From Saccharopolyspora erythraea NRRL 2338 (GTDB lineage Bacteria > Actinomycetota > Actinomycetes > Mycobacteriales > Pseudonocardiaceae): a stretch of DNA of 64,000 nt. The translations under genes were made by a program, and so were the position numbers. The stretch spans positions 3,275,584 to 3,339,583 of the forward strand of contig NC_009142.1 in the NCBI RefSeq assembly GCF_000062885.1, written 5' to 3'. Shown here piece after piece: positions 24,175 through 32,616 of this stretch. The notes beneath the pieces are model-generated. The model searched no databases, was not told where the DNA came from, and saw only the letters and a program-made list of their open reading frames with translations. The stretch's first letter is position 1. The number at the start of each line of letters is the position of its first letter.

Positions 24175-25161
24175 TCAGGCCGCGTGCGAACCGACGCTCA
24201 CCACGTCCTCGTCGAGGATGTCGTCGCCGTAGAGGTCCTGCAGCCAGTTGGTCTGGTACACCGTGTCCAGGTAGCGCTCGCCCAGGTCCGGGGCGATGGC
24301 CACCGTGGTCAGGTCGCGGCCGTCGTGCTCGTCCAGCCACCGCGTCGCTCCGCTGACGACCGTGCCGGTGGAGCCGCCGAACATGAAGCCGCTCCTGGCC
24401 AGCCGGTGGCAGGCGCGGACGGTGTCGGGCTCCTCGACCCGCACCACGTCGTCGACGTAGGACTCGTCGAGCATCGGCGGGCGGACGTTGGTGCCCAGAC
24501 CGGGGATCATCCGGCGGCCGGGAGGGCCGCCGAAGGTCACCGAGCCGACGGCGTCGACCGCCACGATCCGCACCGACGGGTGCCACTCGCGGAAGTAGCG
24601 GGCGCAGCCCATCAGCGTCCCGGTCGTGCCCGCCCCGACGAACAGGACGTCCAGGTGCGGGAACTCGCGGGCGATGGCCGGCGCGGTCGTGCGGTAGTGC
24701 GACCGCCAGTTGGCCGGGTTGCTGTACTGGTTGAGCCACACGTACTTCTCGTCGGAGGCGCACAGCGCGCGGACGTAGTTGATGCGCGCCGCGAGGTAGC
24801 CGCCGGTCGCGTCCGGTTCGGAGACGATGTGGACCCGGCTGCCCAGGGCCTCCATCATCCGGCGGGTCGCCAGGTTGCAGCGGGGGTCGGTCACGCACAC
24901 GAACCGGTACCCCCTGCTCGCCGCGATCATGCTCAGCGCAACGCCCAGGTTCCCGGACGAGGACTCGACCAGGACCGACCCCGGCTTCAGGGTGCCGTCG
25001 CGCTCGGCGGCCTCGACCATCTCGGTCGCGGCCTTCAGCTTGATCGAGCCGGCGAAGTTGAAGCCCTCGCACTTCAGGAAGATGTTGTGCCCGAAGGTCG
25101 CCCGCAGGTCGACGTAGAGCTGCTCCTGGTTGAAGTCCGTGGGACCGGAGATGACTGGCAT
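24175..25161 (-). CDS. sbnA: 2,3-diaminopropionate biosynthesis protein SbnA (PLP-dependent)
   Basis: 328 residues on the minus strand with GAGGGAG before the ATG. It is a cysteine-synthase-fold PLP enzyme: the PLP lysine sits in FAGSIKLKAA, the substrate loop is VESSSGNLGVALSM, and the phosphate loop is VGAGTTGTLMG. The SbnA subgroup joins O-phospho-L-serine and L-glutamate to N-(1-amino-1-carboxyethyl)glutamate, which SbnB then oxidises to L-2,3-diaminopropionate (Dap). SbnB is at 32613-33683, so the pathway is complete. The gene is divergent from the rest of the cluster, over a 524-bp control region. The alternative, a plain cysteine synthase, is unlikely given SbnB nearby. Confidence 0.9.
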   Translation of the reverse strand: MPVISGPTDFNQEQLYVDLRATFGHNIFLKCEGFNFAGSIKLKAATEMVEAAERDGTLKPGSVLVESSSGNLGVALSMIAASRGYRFVCVTDPRCNLATRRMMEALGSRVHIVSEPDATGGYLAARINYVRALCASDEKYVWLNQYSNPANWRSHYRTTAPAIAREFPHLDVLFVGAGTTGTLMGCARYFREWHPSVRIVAVDAVGSVTFGGPPGRRMIPGLGTNVRPPMLDESYVDDVVRVEEPDTVRACHRLARSGFMFGGSTGTVVSGATRWLDEHDGRDLTTVAIAPDLGERYLDTVYQTNWLQDLYGDDILDEDVVSVGSHAA

Positions 25162-25685
25162 GGTGACTCCCTCAGTTTCGGCTACGCACCCGGCCGCTCC
25201 GTCGGTGGCGGTGCGGCGTCATACGAAAAGAGTCCGCATCCGGGCACGCCGGATCGATGGTGTGTTCCCCCGCGCGCCCGGAGCCGGCCCCCGCATCCCG
25301 AGTGGGACTGACCCACCCCGCGGCGGGGGCCAGCCCTACCCGCGTGCGCCCGCGTCTCGCGCGAGCTCCACGTGCGGTGGCGGCGCTCTCCGGTCCCGAG
25401 CGTCGTCCGGCCGTCCGTCCACTGTCGGCAGTGGCCGGAGACCGAAGTGGACCATCACCCGGTTGGGCGACGGAAGCATTTGCGCGTAGCCCTATCGGAC
25501 GAGGGTGCTGTCCCTACTCCGAATCGGGGGCGCGCACCCGTTGACTGTGGGGGCTGCCCGATGGTTCGCGGTGCTGCCCGGAGCGCACGCTTCTAGGCGT
25601 TGGTGAGACCGCCGGGTCGGCGGCCCGACGAACAGCGCCGGAAGCCGGCGATCCCCACCGCACCGCGACAGCGAGGACCTGCCTG
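25162..25685. promoter_or_regulatory. Divergent control region of the Dap cluster
   Basis: No gene is supported here. It separates sbnA (minus) from the Pls-like gene (plus), so it must hold promoters for both. A small hairpin ATCCGG/CCGGAT spans 25238-25254. A TTGACT hexamer lies near 25542. No iron box is visible, in contrast to the siderophore locus at 50.4 kb, so the Dap made here is not obviously iron-controlled. Confidence 0.45.
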
Positions 25686-28205
25686 ATGAGCCCAGCGAGC
25701 CAGACCGCCCGGACAGCCGAGACGACCGAACCCTCGACCACCCGGGATGGCCCGGCAGGCACCGCGGGCCGGCTCGCAGAGGTGCTGGCCGAGGTGGTGG
25801 GCGTCGAGCACGTCTCACCCGACAGCCACTTCTTCGACGACCTGGGCGCGGACTCGATGGTGATGGCCCGCTTCTGCGCCCGGGTCCGCAAGCGCGACGA
25901 CCTGCCGTCGGTGTCGATGAAGGACATCTACGGGCATTCCACGATCGCCAGCCTGACCGCCGCGCTGGTGGACGAGGAACCCGAGCCCATCGAGCCCGCG
26001 GTGCCCGCGCCGGTCGAGGTGGCCGAGCCGGTCGGCACGGTGCAGTACCTGTTCTGCGGCGCCGTGCAGCTGCTGACCTTCCTGGCCTACACCTACCTCG
26101 CCGCGTTCGTCATCGCCCACGGCTACGAGTGGATCTCCGAGGGCACCACGCTGCTGGAGGTCTACCTGCGCTCGCTGCTGTTCGGCACCGCAGGCTTCCT
26201 CGGCATGTGCTGCCTGCCGATCCTGGCCAAGTGGCTGCTCGTGGGCCGCTGGAAGCGGCAGCAGTTCCGCATCTGGAGCCCGGCCTACGTGCGGTTCTGG
26301 ATCGCCAAGACGCTCATCAAGGCGAACCCCGTCGCACTGTTCGCCGGTTCACCGCTGTACGTGCTGTACCTGCGGGCGCTGGGTGCCCGCATCGGCAAGG
26401 GCGTCACGATCCTGACCCGGCACGTCCCGGTGTGCACCGACATGCTCACCATCGGCGCGGGCACGGTCGTGCGCAAGGACGCCTACTTGCTCGGCTACCG
26501 GGCGCACGGCGGGCTGATCCAGACCGGCCCGGTCGCGCTGGGCGATGACGTCTTCGTCGGTGAGGAGGCGGTGCTCGACATCGACACCTCGATGGGCGAC
26601 CACGCCCACCTCGACCGCGCCTCCTCGCTGCACCCGGGCCAGGACGTCCCGGCGGGCGAGCGCTGGCACGGTTCTCCGGCGCGGCCGACAGACGTGGTGT
26701 CGCCCGAGGTCGAACCCGTCGCCTGCGGCACGCTGCGCCGGTTCGTCTACTCAGTCACGCAGCTGGTGAGCCTGCTGGCGCTGTTCCTGCCGCTGTTCGT
26801 GGGCGGCGTGGTCATGCTTCTGCTGGAGGTCCCACAGCTGCGGACGCTGCTGGAGCCCGGATCGCTGGCCTTCGCGAACTGGACGTTCTACGCCGACGCG
26901 CTGGCGGTGTCGTTCATCCTCTTCTTCGGTGCGCTGGTCTTCGGACTGCTGTTCGTCTTCACCGTGCCGCGCCTGATCAACCTGGTCCTGCGACCGGACC
27001 GGACCTACCGGCTCTACGGGTTCCACTACTGGGCCCAGCGGGTGGTCACCCGCATGACCAACGTCAAGCCGTTCAACGAACTCTTCGGCGACAGCTCCTA
27101 CATCGTGCACTACCTGCGTGCCCTCGGCTACGACCTCTCGCACGTCGAGCAGACCGGGTCCAACTTCGGTTCGGCCATCAAGCACGACAACCCGTACCTG
27201 AGCGCGGTGGGCCAGGGCACGATGGTCGCCGACGGCCTCTCGGTCGTCAACACCGAGTACTCCAGCACGTCGTTCCGCCTGTCAAGCACGAGGATCGGTC
27301 CGCACAACTTCCTCGGCAACCACATCGTCTACCCGCCGCAGGGCAGGACCGGCGACAACTGCCTGCTGGCGACCAAGGTTCTGGTACCGGTCGACGGCCC
27401 GGTGCGCACGGGCACCGGCCTGCTGGGCTCGCCCAGCATGCTGATCCCGCGCACGGTCCAGCGCGACAACACCTTCCAGCACCTGGAGGCCGGCGAGGAG
27501 TTCGCCCGCCGCCTCAAGGCCAAGAACAAGCACAACATCGTCTCGATGGCGCTTCGGCTGCTGGTGCGGTGGTTCAACTTCTTCCTGGTCGTGCTGTTCG
27601 CCTCGGCGGCGGCCGAGCTCTACCACTGGCTCGGCTCGGGTGCGCTCGCGCTGGCCACCACGCTGATCCTGGTGTTCAGCACCGCCTACTACGTCGTCGT
27701 GGAACGCGTCCTGGTCGCGTGCCTGCCGCTGCGGCCGATGTTCTGCTCCATCTACGACCGCAGGTTCTGGCGGCACGAACGCTTCTGGAAGGTCCCGGAG
27801 ACCAACCACCTGCCGTTCTTCGACGGCACTCCGTTCAAGGTGCTGATCTGGCGGCTGATGGGCGTGCGGATCGGCAAGCGGGTCTTCGACGACGGCTGCT
27901 TCCTGGCCGAGCGCACGCTGGTGAGCATCGGCGACGACTGCGCGCTCAACGCGGGCAGCAAGATCCAGTGCCACTCGCAGGAGGACGGCACGTTCAAGAT
28001 GGACCGCATCGCGCTGGGGACCGGCTGCACCGTCGGCGTCAACACCCTCGTGCACTACGGCGCGACCATGGGCGACGGTTCGGTGATCGGTGCCGACTCC
28101 TTCCTGATGAAGGGCGAGGAAGTCCCGCACCACCAGCGCTGGGCGGGCAACCCGGCCACGGAGGTTCGAAGTGACCAGCCTGTTCCGGTCCAACGCGGCG
28201 CCTGA
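25686..28205 (+). CDS. Pls/PosA-like polyamino-acid synthetase C-terminal half: T domain plus six-TM, three hexapeptide-like domains
   Basis: 839 residues. Residues about 25-97 are a phosphopantetheine carrier domain; Ser57 in DDLGADSMVMARF is the attachment site. Then come six membrane segments in three pairs (about 117-140/155-180, 350-375/395-430, 620-645/650-675), each pair followed by a soluble domain with left-handed beta-helix style hexapeptide repeats (ALGARIGKGVTI and GDDVFVGEEAVLDI; RIGPHNFLGNHIVYP; MGVRIGKRVFDDGCFL and IALGTGCTVGVNTLVHYGATMGDGSVIGADS). This is the layout of epsilon-poly-lysine synthetase, whose three soluble domains make isopeptide bonds between side-chain and carboxyl groups, but the N-terminal adenylation domain is absent. 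It probably elongates or acylates an amino acid loaded on its T domain by the A domain of the NRPS downstream. Role inferred; architecture seen. Confidence 0.85.
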   Translation: MSPASQTARTAETTEPSTTRDGPAGTAGRLAEVLAEVVGVEHVSPDSHFFDDLGADSMVMARFCARVRKRDDLPSVSMKDIYGHSTIASLTAALVDEEPEPIEPAVPAPVEVAEPVGTVQYLFCGAVQLLTFLAYTYLAAFVIAHGYEWISEGTTLLEVYLRSLLFGTAGFLGMCCLPILAKWLLVGRWKRQQFRIWSPAYVRFWIAKTLIKANPVALFAGSPLYVLYLRALGARIGKGVTILTRHVPVCTDMLTIGAGTVVRKDAYLLGYRAHGGLIQTGPVALGDDVFVGEEAVLDIDTSMGDHAHLDRASSLHPGQDVPAGERWHGSPARPTDVVSPEVEPVACGTLRRFVYSVTQLVSLLALFLPLFVGGVVMLLLEVPQLRTLLEPGSLAFANWTFYADALAVSFILFFGALVFGLLFVFTVPRLINLVLRPDRTYRLYGFHYWAQRVVTRMTNVKPFNELFGDSSYIVHYLRALGYDLSHVEQTGSNFGSAIKHDNPYLSAVGQGTMVADGLSVVNTEYSSTSFRLSSTRIGPHNFLGNHIVYPPQGRTGDNCLLATKVLVPVDGPVRTGTGLLGSPSMLIPRTVQRDNTFQHLEAGEEFARRLKAKNKHNIVSMALRLLVRWFNFFLVVLFASAAAELYHWLGSGALALATTLILVFSTAYYVVVERVLVACLPLRPMFCSIYDRRFWRHERFWKVPETNHLPFFDGTPFKVLIWRLMGVRIGKRVFDDGCFLAERTLVSIGDDCALNAGSKIQCHSQEDGTFKMDRIALGTGCTVGVNTLVHYGATMGDGSVIGADSFLMKGEEVPHHQRWAGNPATEVRSDQPVPVQRGA

Positions 28206-28230
28206 CGACCGCCTCCTCCGCGCGGGCGGG

Positions 28231-28258
28231 CCCCTGGCCACCGCGCCGGGGCCAGGGG
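28231..28258 (+). terminator. Hairpin between Pls-like and NRPS genes
   Basis: Arms CCCCTGGCC (28231-28239) and GGCCAGGGG (28250-28258) pair perfectly over nine bases with a ten-base loop. It begins 25 bases after the Pls-like stop. It may be a partial terminator that lowers NRPS expression, or an mRNA-stabilising element. Confidence 0.55.
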
Positions 28259-28300
28259 TGCCCGGACTCACCGGGACACACGCAATGACAGCACCACCGA

Positions 28301-28318
28301 GCACCGAGATATCGGTGC
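28301..28318. promoter_or_regulatory. Short palindrome just upstream of the NRPS ribosome site
   Basis: GCACCGA (28301-28307) and TCGGTGC (28312-28318) form seven-base arms around GATA. The arm ends two bases before GGAAGGAAG (28321-28329), the ribosome site of the NRPS. It could be an operator for an internal promoter or an RNA hairpin that limits ribosome access. Confidence 0.4.
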
Positions 28319-28337
28319 GTGGAAGGAAGAAGACGCG

Positions 28338-31300
28338 ATGGGAACGCTAACCGAGGCCGGCCGCGAGTTCTGGCGCGGTGTGCTCGCCGCGGGCGGTGCC
28401 ACCACCATCCCGCGGTGGACCCTCCACCCCGCCACCGGGACCGCCGAGCACGGGGTGCCGGTACCCGAGGGCCTCGCGGCCTCGGCGCTGCGGCTGGCCG
28501 AAGAGCTCGGCGTGCCGCTCAGCGCGGTGCTGCTGGCCGCGCACGCCGAGGTCCTCGCAGCGCTCTCCGGTGAGCGCGAGGTCACGACCGGCTACGTCGC
28601 CGAGGAGAAAGGGGACCCGTTGCCCTGCCGGCTGATCGTCGACGGCGGCTCCTGGCGGGACCTCGTGCGGGCGACCCGGCAGGTGGAGTCCGACATCGTG
28701 TCCAACAAGGACTTCCCGCTCGATGAGCTCCGGCGCGAGCTCGGCCTGGGCGAGGCGCCGTTCGAGACCGCGTTCGACCCGGCCGCCGACGGCGAACTCA
28801 CCGGCGGAACCGTGCTGCGGGTGGGGATCGAGCGGCACGGCGACCGGCTCGCGCTGCGCCTGCGGTACCGGACCGACGTCCTCGACGCCGACTGCGCCGC
28901 CAGGATCGCCGGCTACCACCTCACCGCCCTCACGCACCTCACCGCGGAGCCGGACGCCGAGCCCGGCAAGCGGAGCCTGCTCTCCGCCGAGGAGCTCCAC
29001 CACCAGGTCGAGGGGCTCGCCGGGCCGCACCGGGCGCTGCCGGACCAGCGGATGCACGAGCTGTTCGAGCAGCGCGTCCAGTTGCACCCGGGCGCGGTCG
29101 CGGCCGTGCACGGCGACCGAAGCTGGACCTACCGGGAGCTCAACGCGCGCGCCAACCGGCTGGCGCGCGCCCTGCTGGTGCGCGGTCTGGAGCCCGAGGG
29201 CGTCGTCGCGGTGGCCACCGAGCGCGACCTCGACTGGCTGGCCTCCGTGCTCGCGGTCTTCAAGGCCGGTGGCGCGTACCTGCCGATCGAGCCGCACTTC
29301 CCGGCCGACCGCATCGCGACCACCCTCTCCCGCGCCGAGTGCCGCATCGTGCTGACCGAACGCGGCAGCACCACAACGCTGGACCACGCGCTGGAGTCGC
29401 TGCCCGGGGTCCGGGCGCTGCTGGTCGACGACGCCTACGCCGAGGACCACGCCGAGGGCGACCTTGGCACCGAGATCGCCGCCGACCAGCTCGCCTACAT
29501 CTACTTCACCTCCGGCTCGACAGGCGAGCCCAAGGGCGCTATGTGCGAGCACGAGGGCATGCTCAACCACCTGCTGGCCAAGGTCGACGACCTGGGGATC
29601 GGCGAGGGCGGGGCCGTCGCCCAGATCGCCCCGCAGTGCTTCGACATCTCGCTGTGGCAGCTGCTCTCGGCGCTGGTGGTGGGCGGCCGGACGCTGCTGG
29701 TCGAGCAGGACGTGATCCTCGACGTGGAGCGGTTCGTGGACCGCATCGCCGAGGGCCGGGTCGCGGTGCTCCAGGTCGTGCCGTCCTACCTGGAGGTCGT
29801 GCTGTCCTACCTGGAGAACCACCCGCGCGAGCTGCCGGACCTGCAGTGCGTGTCGGTCACCGGCGAAGCCTTGAAGAAGGAGCTCGCCGAACGCTGGTTC
29901 GCCACCATGCCGGGGATTCGGCTGGTCAACGCCTACGGGCTGACCGAGACCTCCGACGACACCAACCACGAGGTCATGGACCGGGTGCCGGAGGGCGAAC
30001 GGGTGCCGCTGGGGCCCGCCATCCCCAACGTGCACGTCTACGTCGTCGACGAGAACCTCGACCCGGTGCCGCTGGGAGCGCCCGGCGAGATCGTCTTCTC
30101 CGGCGTCTGCGTCGGACGCGGCTACGTCAACGACCCCGACCGGACCAGGCTGGCGTTCCTGGCCGACCCGCACCGGCCGGGGCAGCGGCTCTACCGCAGC
30201 GGCGACCACGGGCGCTGGCTGCCGGAGGGCAAGCTGGAGTTCCTCGGCCGCCGGGACAGCCAGGTCAAGATCCGCGGGTTCCGGATCGAGATCGGCGAGA
30301 TCGAGAACACCCTGCTGCGGGTACCCGGCGTGCGCGACGGCGCCGTGGTCGTCGCCGAACGCGCCGATCTCAGCAAGCACCTGGCGGCGTTCTACTCCGC
30401 GCCGGGCGAGCTCGACGCCGGGATGCTGCGCGACACCCTCGCCGAGTCCCTGCCCGAGTACATGGTCCCGCCGGTGTTCCACTGGCGGGAGAGGCTGCCG
30501 CTGACCGCAAACGGCAAGATCGACAAGAAGGCGCTCAAGGCGCTGGCCGAGGAGCTGGAGGTCGTCGAGGAGGACTACCGCGCGCCGAGCACGCCGACCG
30601 AGCAGCGGCTGGCCGCGGCCTGGGCGGGGGTGCTCGGCGTCCCCGAGGACCAGGTCGGCAGGCAGGACCACTTCTTCGACCGCGGCGGCACCTCGCTGTC
30701 GGCGGTCAAGCTGGCCATCGCGCTGGACCGGGCCGTCTCGCTCAAGGAGATCACCGCCAACCCGGTGCTGGCCGACCTGGCCGCGCTGGTCGACGGCAGG
30801 GCGCGGCAGCGCGGCGGCCTGCTGCACCGGCTGTCCGAACCGGACGGCGGGCGCTCGGGCGCGCTCGTGTGCTTCCCCTACGCCGGGGGCAACGCGGTGA
30901 ACTTCCAGCCGATGGCCAGGGCGCTGCGCGGCAGCGGCCTGGAGGTCCACGCGGTCGAGCTGCCCGGCCACGACCTGGCCGCGGAAGCGGAACCGTTCGC
31001 GTCATTGGACCGGGTCGTCGACCAGGTGGCCGACGAGATCACCCGGCGCGGCCTGACCAGGATCATGCTCTGGGGGCACTCCTCGGGCACGGCGTTCGCC
31101 CTGGAGACCGCCCGCAGGCTGCGGGAGCACGGCACCGACGTCCAGCGGGTGTTCCTCGCCGCGCAACTGCCGGGCCGGGCCGCCGACCGCAGGGCCGCCA
31201 TGGCGGAGCTGACCGCGCGCCGCGACGCCGAGATCGCCGCCGACCTGCGCGCGGACACCGGTTACACCGAGCTCGGCGAGCTCGACGCCGAGCGCGCCGC

Positions 31301-31589
31301 GCACGTCGGTGCCGCCTACCGCCACGACTGCGTGTCGGCGCACGGCTACTTCGCCGACGCGCTGGAGCACCCACCGGAGGTCATGCTGTCCGTACCGGTC
31401 ACCGCGGTGCTGGCCGCCGACGACCCCAGCACGGGCGGCTCCGCCGACCGGCACCACGGCTGGCGGCCGCTGGCCGAGCACGTCGAGCTGCAGGAGCTCG
31501 CCGACGGCGGGCACCACTTCCTGCGCACCCGCCCGGCCGAGACGGCGCGGATCGTGCTGCGCGCCGCCGAACTGTTCGCATCCCCCTGA
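28338..31589 (+). CDS. Single-module NRPS: truncated C, A, T, TE (Dap cluster)
   Basis: 1083 residues. Residues 1-220 resemble only the second lobe of a condensation domain and lack HHxxxDG. The A domain (about 225-745) has YIYFTSGSTGEPKGA, the core APQCFDISLWQ, VNAYGLTETSDD, YRSGDHGRW and LPLTANGKIDKKAL. By eye its specificity residues read D-I-W-Q-S-T-A-D-D-K; the two late Asp could bind a side-chain amine such as that of Dap. The T domain carries Ser near 786 (FFDRGGTSLSAVKL). The TE (about 835-1083) has LWGHSSGTA and the catalytic His in GGHHFL, of the type II-like hydrolase fold. It lies between the Pls-like gene and the TauD gene. I infer that it activates Dap for itself or for the Pls-like T domain. 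Not recognised as a named enzyme. Confidence 0.85.
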   Translation: MGTLTEAGREFWRGVLAAGGATTIPRWTLHPATGTAEHGVPVPEGLAASALRLAEELGVPLSAVLLAAHAEVLAALSGEREVTTGYVAEEKGDPLPCRLIVDGGSWRDLVRATRQVESDIVSNKDFPLDELRRELGLGEAPFETAFDPAADGELTGGTVLRVGIERHGDRLALRLRYRTDVLDADCAARIAGYHLTALTHLTAEPDAEPGKRSLLSAEELHHQVEGLAGPHRALPDQRMHELFEQRVQLHPGAVAAVHGDRSWTYRELNARANRLARALLVRGLEPEGVVAVATERDLDWLASVLAVFKAGGAYLPIEPHFPADRIATTLSRAECRIVLTERGSTTTLDHALESLPGVRALLVDDAYAEDHAEGDLGTEIAADQLAYIYFTSGSTGEPKGAMCEHEGMLNHLLAKVDDLGIGEGGAVAQIAPQCFDISLWQLLSALVVGGRTLLVEQDVILDVERFVDRIAEGRVAVLQVVPSYLEVVLSYLENHPRELPDLQCVSVTGEALKKELAERWFATMPGIRLVNAYGLTETSDDTNHEVMDRVPEGERVPLGPAIPNVHVYVVDENLDPVPLGAPGEIVFSGVCVGRGYVNDPDRTRLAFLADPHRPGQRLYRSGDHGRWLPEGKLEFLGRRDSQVKIRGFRIEIGEIENTLLRVPGVRDGAVVVAERADLSKHLAAFYSAPGELDAGMLRDTLAESLPEYMVPPVFHWRERLPLTANGKIDKKALKALAEELEVVEEDYRAPSTPTEQRLAAAWAGVLGVPEDQVGRQDHFFDRGGTSLSAVKLAIALDRAVSLKEITANPVLADLAALVDGRARQRGGLLHRLSEPDGGRSGALVCFPYAGGNAVNFQPMARALRGSGLEVHAVELPGHDLAAEAEPFASLDRVVDQVADEITRRGLTRIMLWGHSSGTAFALETARRLREHGTDVQRVFLAAQLPGRAADRRAAMAELTARRDAEIAADLRADTGYTELGELDAERAAHVGAAYRHDCVSAHGYFADALEHPPEVMLSVPVTAVLAADDPSTGGSADRHHGWRPLAEHVELQELADGGHHFLRTRPAETARIVLRAAELFASP

Positions 31590-31611
31590 GCGGCAACGGA
31601 AAGGAATCGAG

Positions 31612-32616
31612 ATGTCGTCCTCAACTCCAGCGTCGGCGCTCGACGTCGACCTGCGGCCCGGCAAGCCCGCGATGCTGCGAGCGGATGCGGCCGGCGACGC
31701 GCCGAGATGGGCATCGGAACACCGGGACGCGCTGCGCGCCGCGGTGGCCGAGCACGGCTCGCTGTTGGTCCGCGGTCTCGGGGTGCGCGAGATCGCCGAG
31801 GCCGCCGCCGTCTTCCACCGGCTGTCCACCGGCCTGATGACCGAGCGGGAGGCCTTCGCCGCCCGCCAGGACCACGGCGACGGGGTGTACTCCTCGTCGA
31901 AGTGGCCGGCGAACCAGCAGATGTGCATGCACAACGAGCTGAGCTACGCCCTGGAGTTCCCGGGCATGATGCAGTTCGCCTGCCTGACCGCCCCCGAGCA
32001 CGGCGGAGCGACCGCGGTCGCCGACACGCCGACCGTGCTCGACGCGCTGCCCGCCGACCTCGTCGCGCGGTTCGAGCGCGAGGGCTGGCTGCTGGTCCGC
32101 AACTACAACGACGAGATCGGCGCGTCGTTCGCCGAGGCGTTCGGCACCGACGACCGGGCCGAGGTCGAGCGGTACTGCCGCAACAACGCCATCGAGTTCG
32201 AGTGGCAGCCCGACGGAGGGCTGCGCACCAGGCAGCGCCGCAGCGCCGTCGTGCGCCACCCGGCCACCGGGCGGCGCTGCTGGTTCAACCAGATCGCGTT
32301 CCTCAACGAGTGGACGATCGCACCCGAGGTGCGCGAGTTCCTGGTCGAGGTCTACGGCCCCGAGGGGCTGCCGTTCAACACGCTCTTCGGCAACGGGGAA
32401 CCGGTGGGCGAGGACGTCGTGGCGCTGCTCAACGAGGTCTACGAGGCCAACACCGCCCGGGAGCCCTGGCAGGACGGCGACCTGATGCTGGTCGACAACA
32501 TCCGCAACGCCCACAGCCGGGAGGCGTACGAGGGACCGCGCGAGGTCCTCGTCGCGATGGCCGACGCCACGCACCTCGCCGCCTGCTCGCCGACGATCGA
32601 GGTGACCGCCCCATGA
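31612..32616 (+). CDS. TauD/SyrP-like Fe(II)/2-oxoglutarate dioxygenase
   Basis: 334 residues; AAGGAA at 31601-31606 precedes the ATG. The iron site is HxE in MCMHNELSY (His107, Glu109) with the distal His in DNIRNAHSREAY and the 2-oxoglutarate Arg in GPREVLVAM. The surrounding sequence (ATAVADTPTVLDALP, FEWQPDGGLRTRQRR, CWFNQIAFLNEW, PFNTLFGNGEPV) is that of the SyrP-like clavaminate-synthase group, which beta-hydroxylate carrier-bound or free amino acids. In this cluster it may hydroxylate Dap or a peptide-bound residue. Its stop overlaps the sbnB start (ATGA), which ties its action closely to Dap supply. Confidence 0.87.
   Translation: MSSSTPASALDVDLRPGKPAMLRADAAGDAPRWASEHRDALRAAVAEHGSLLVRGLGVREIAEAAAVFHRLSTGLMTEREAFAARQDHGDGVYSSSKWPANQQMCMHNELSYALEFPGMMQFACLTAPEHGGATAVADTPTVLDALPADLVARFEREGWLLVRNYNDEIGASFAEAFGTDDRAEVERYCRNNAIEFEWQPDGGLRTRQRRSAVVRHPATGRRCWFNQIAFLNEWTIAPEVREFLVEVYGPEGLPFNTLFGNGEPVGEDVVALLNEVYEANTAREPWQDGDLMLVDNIRNAHSREAYEGPREVLVAMADATHLAACSPTIEVTAP

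Noticed and set aside
28347-30971. 874-codon minus-strand frame opposite the Dap-cluster NRPS
   Set aside because: Shadow of the NRPS gene; no domain-like sequence and no ribosome site.
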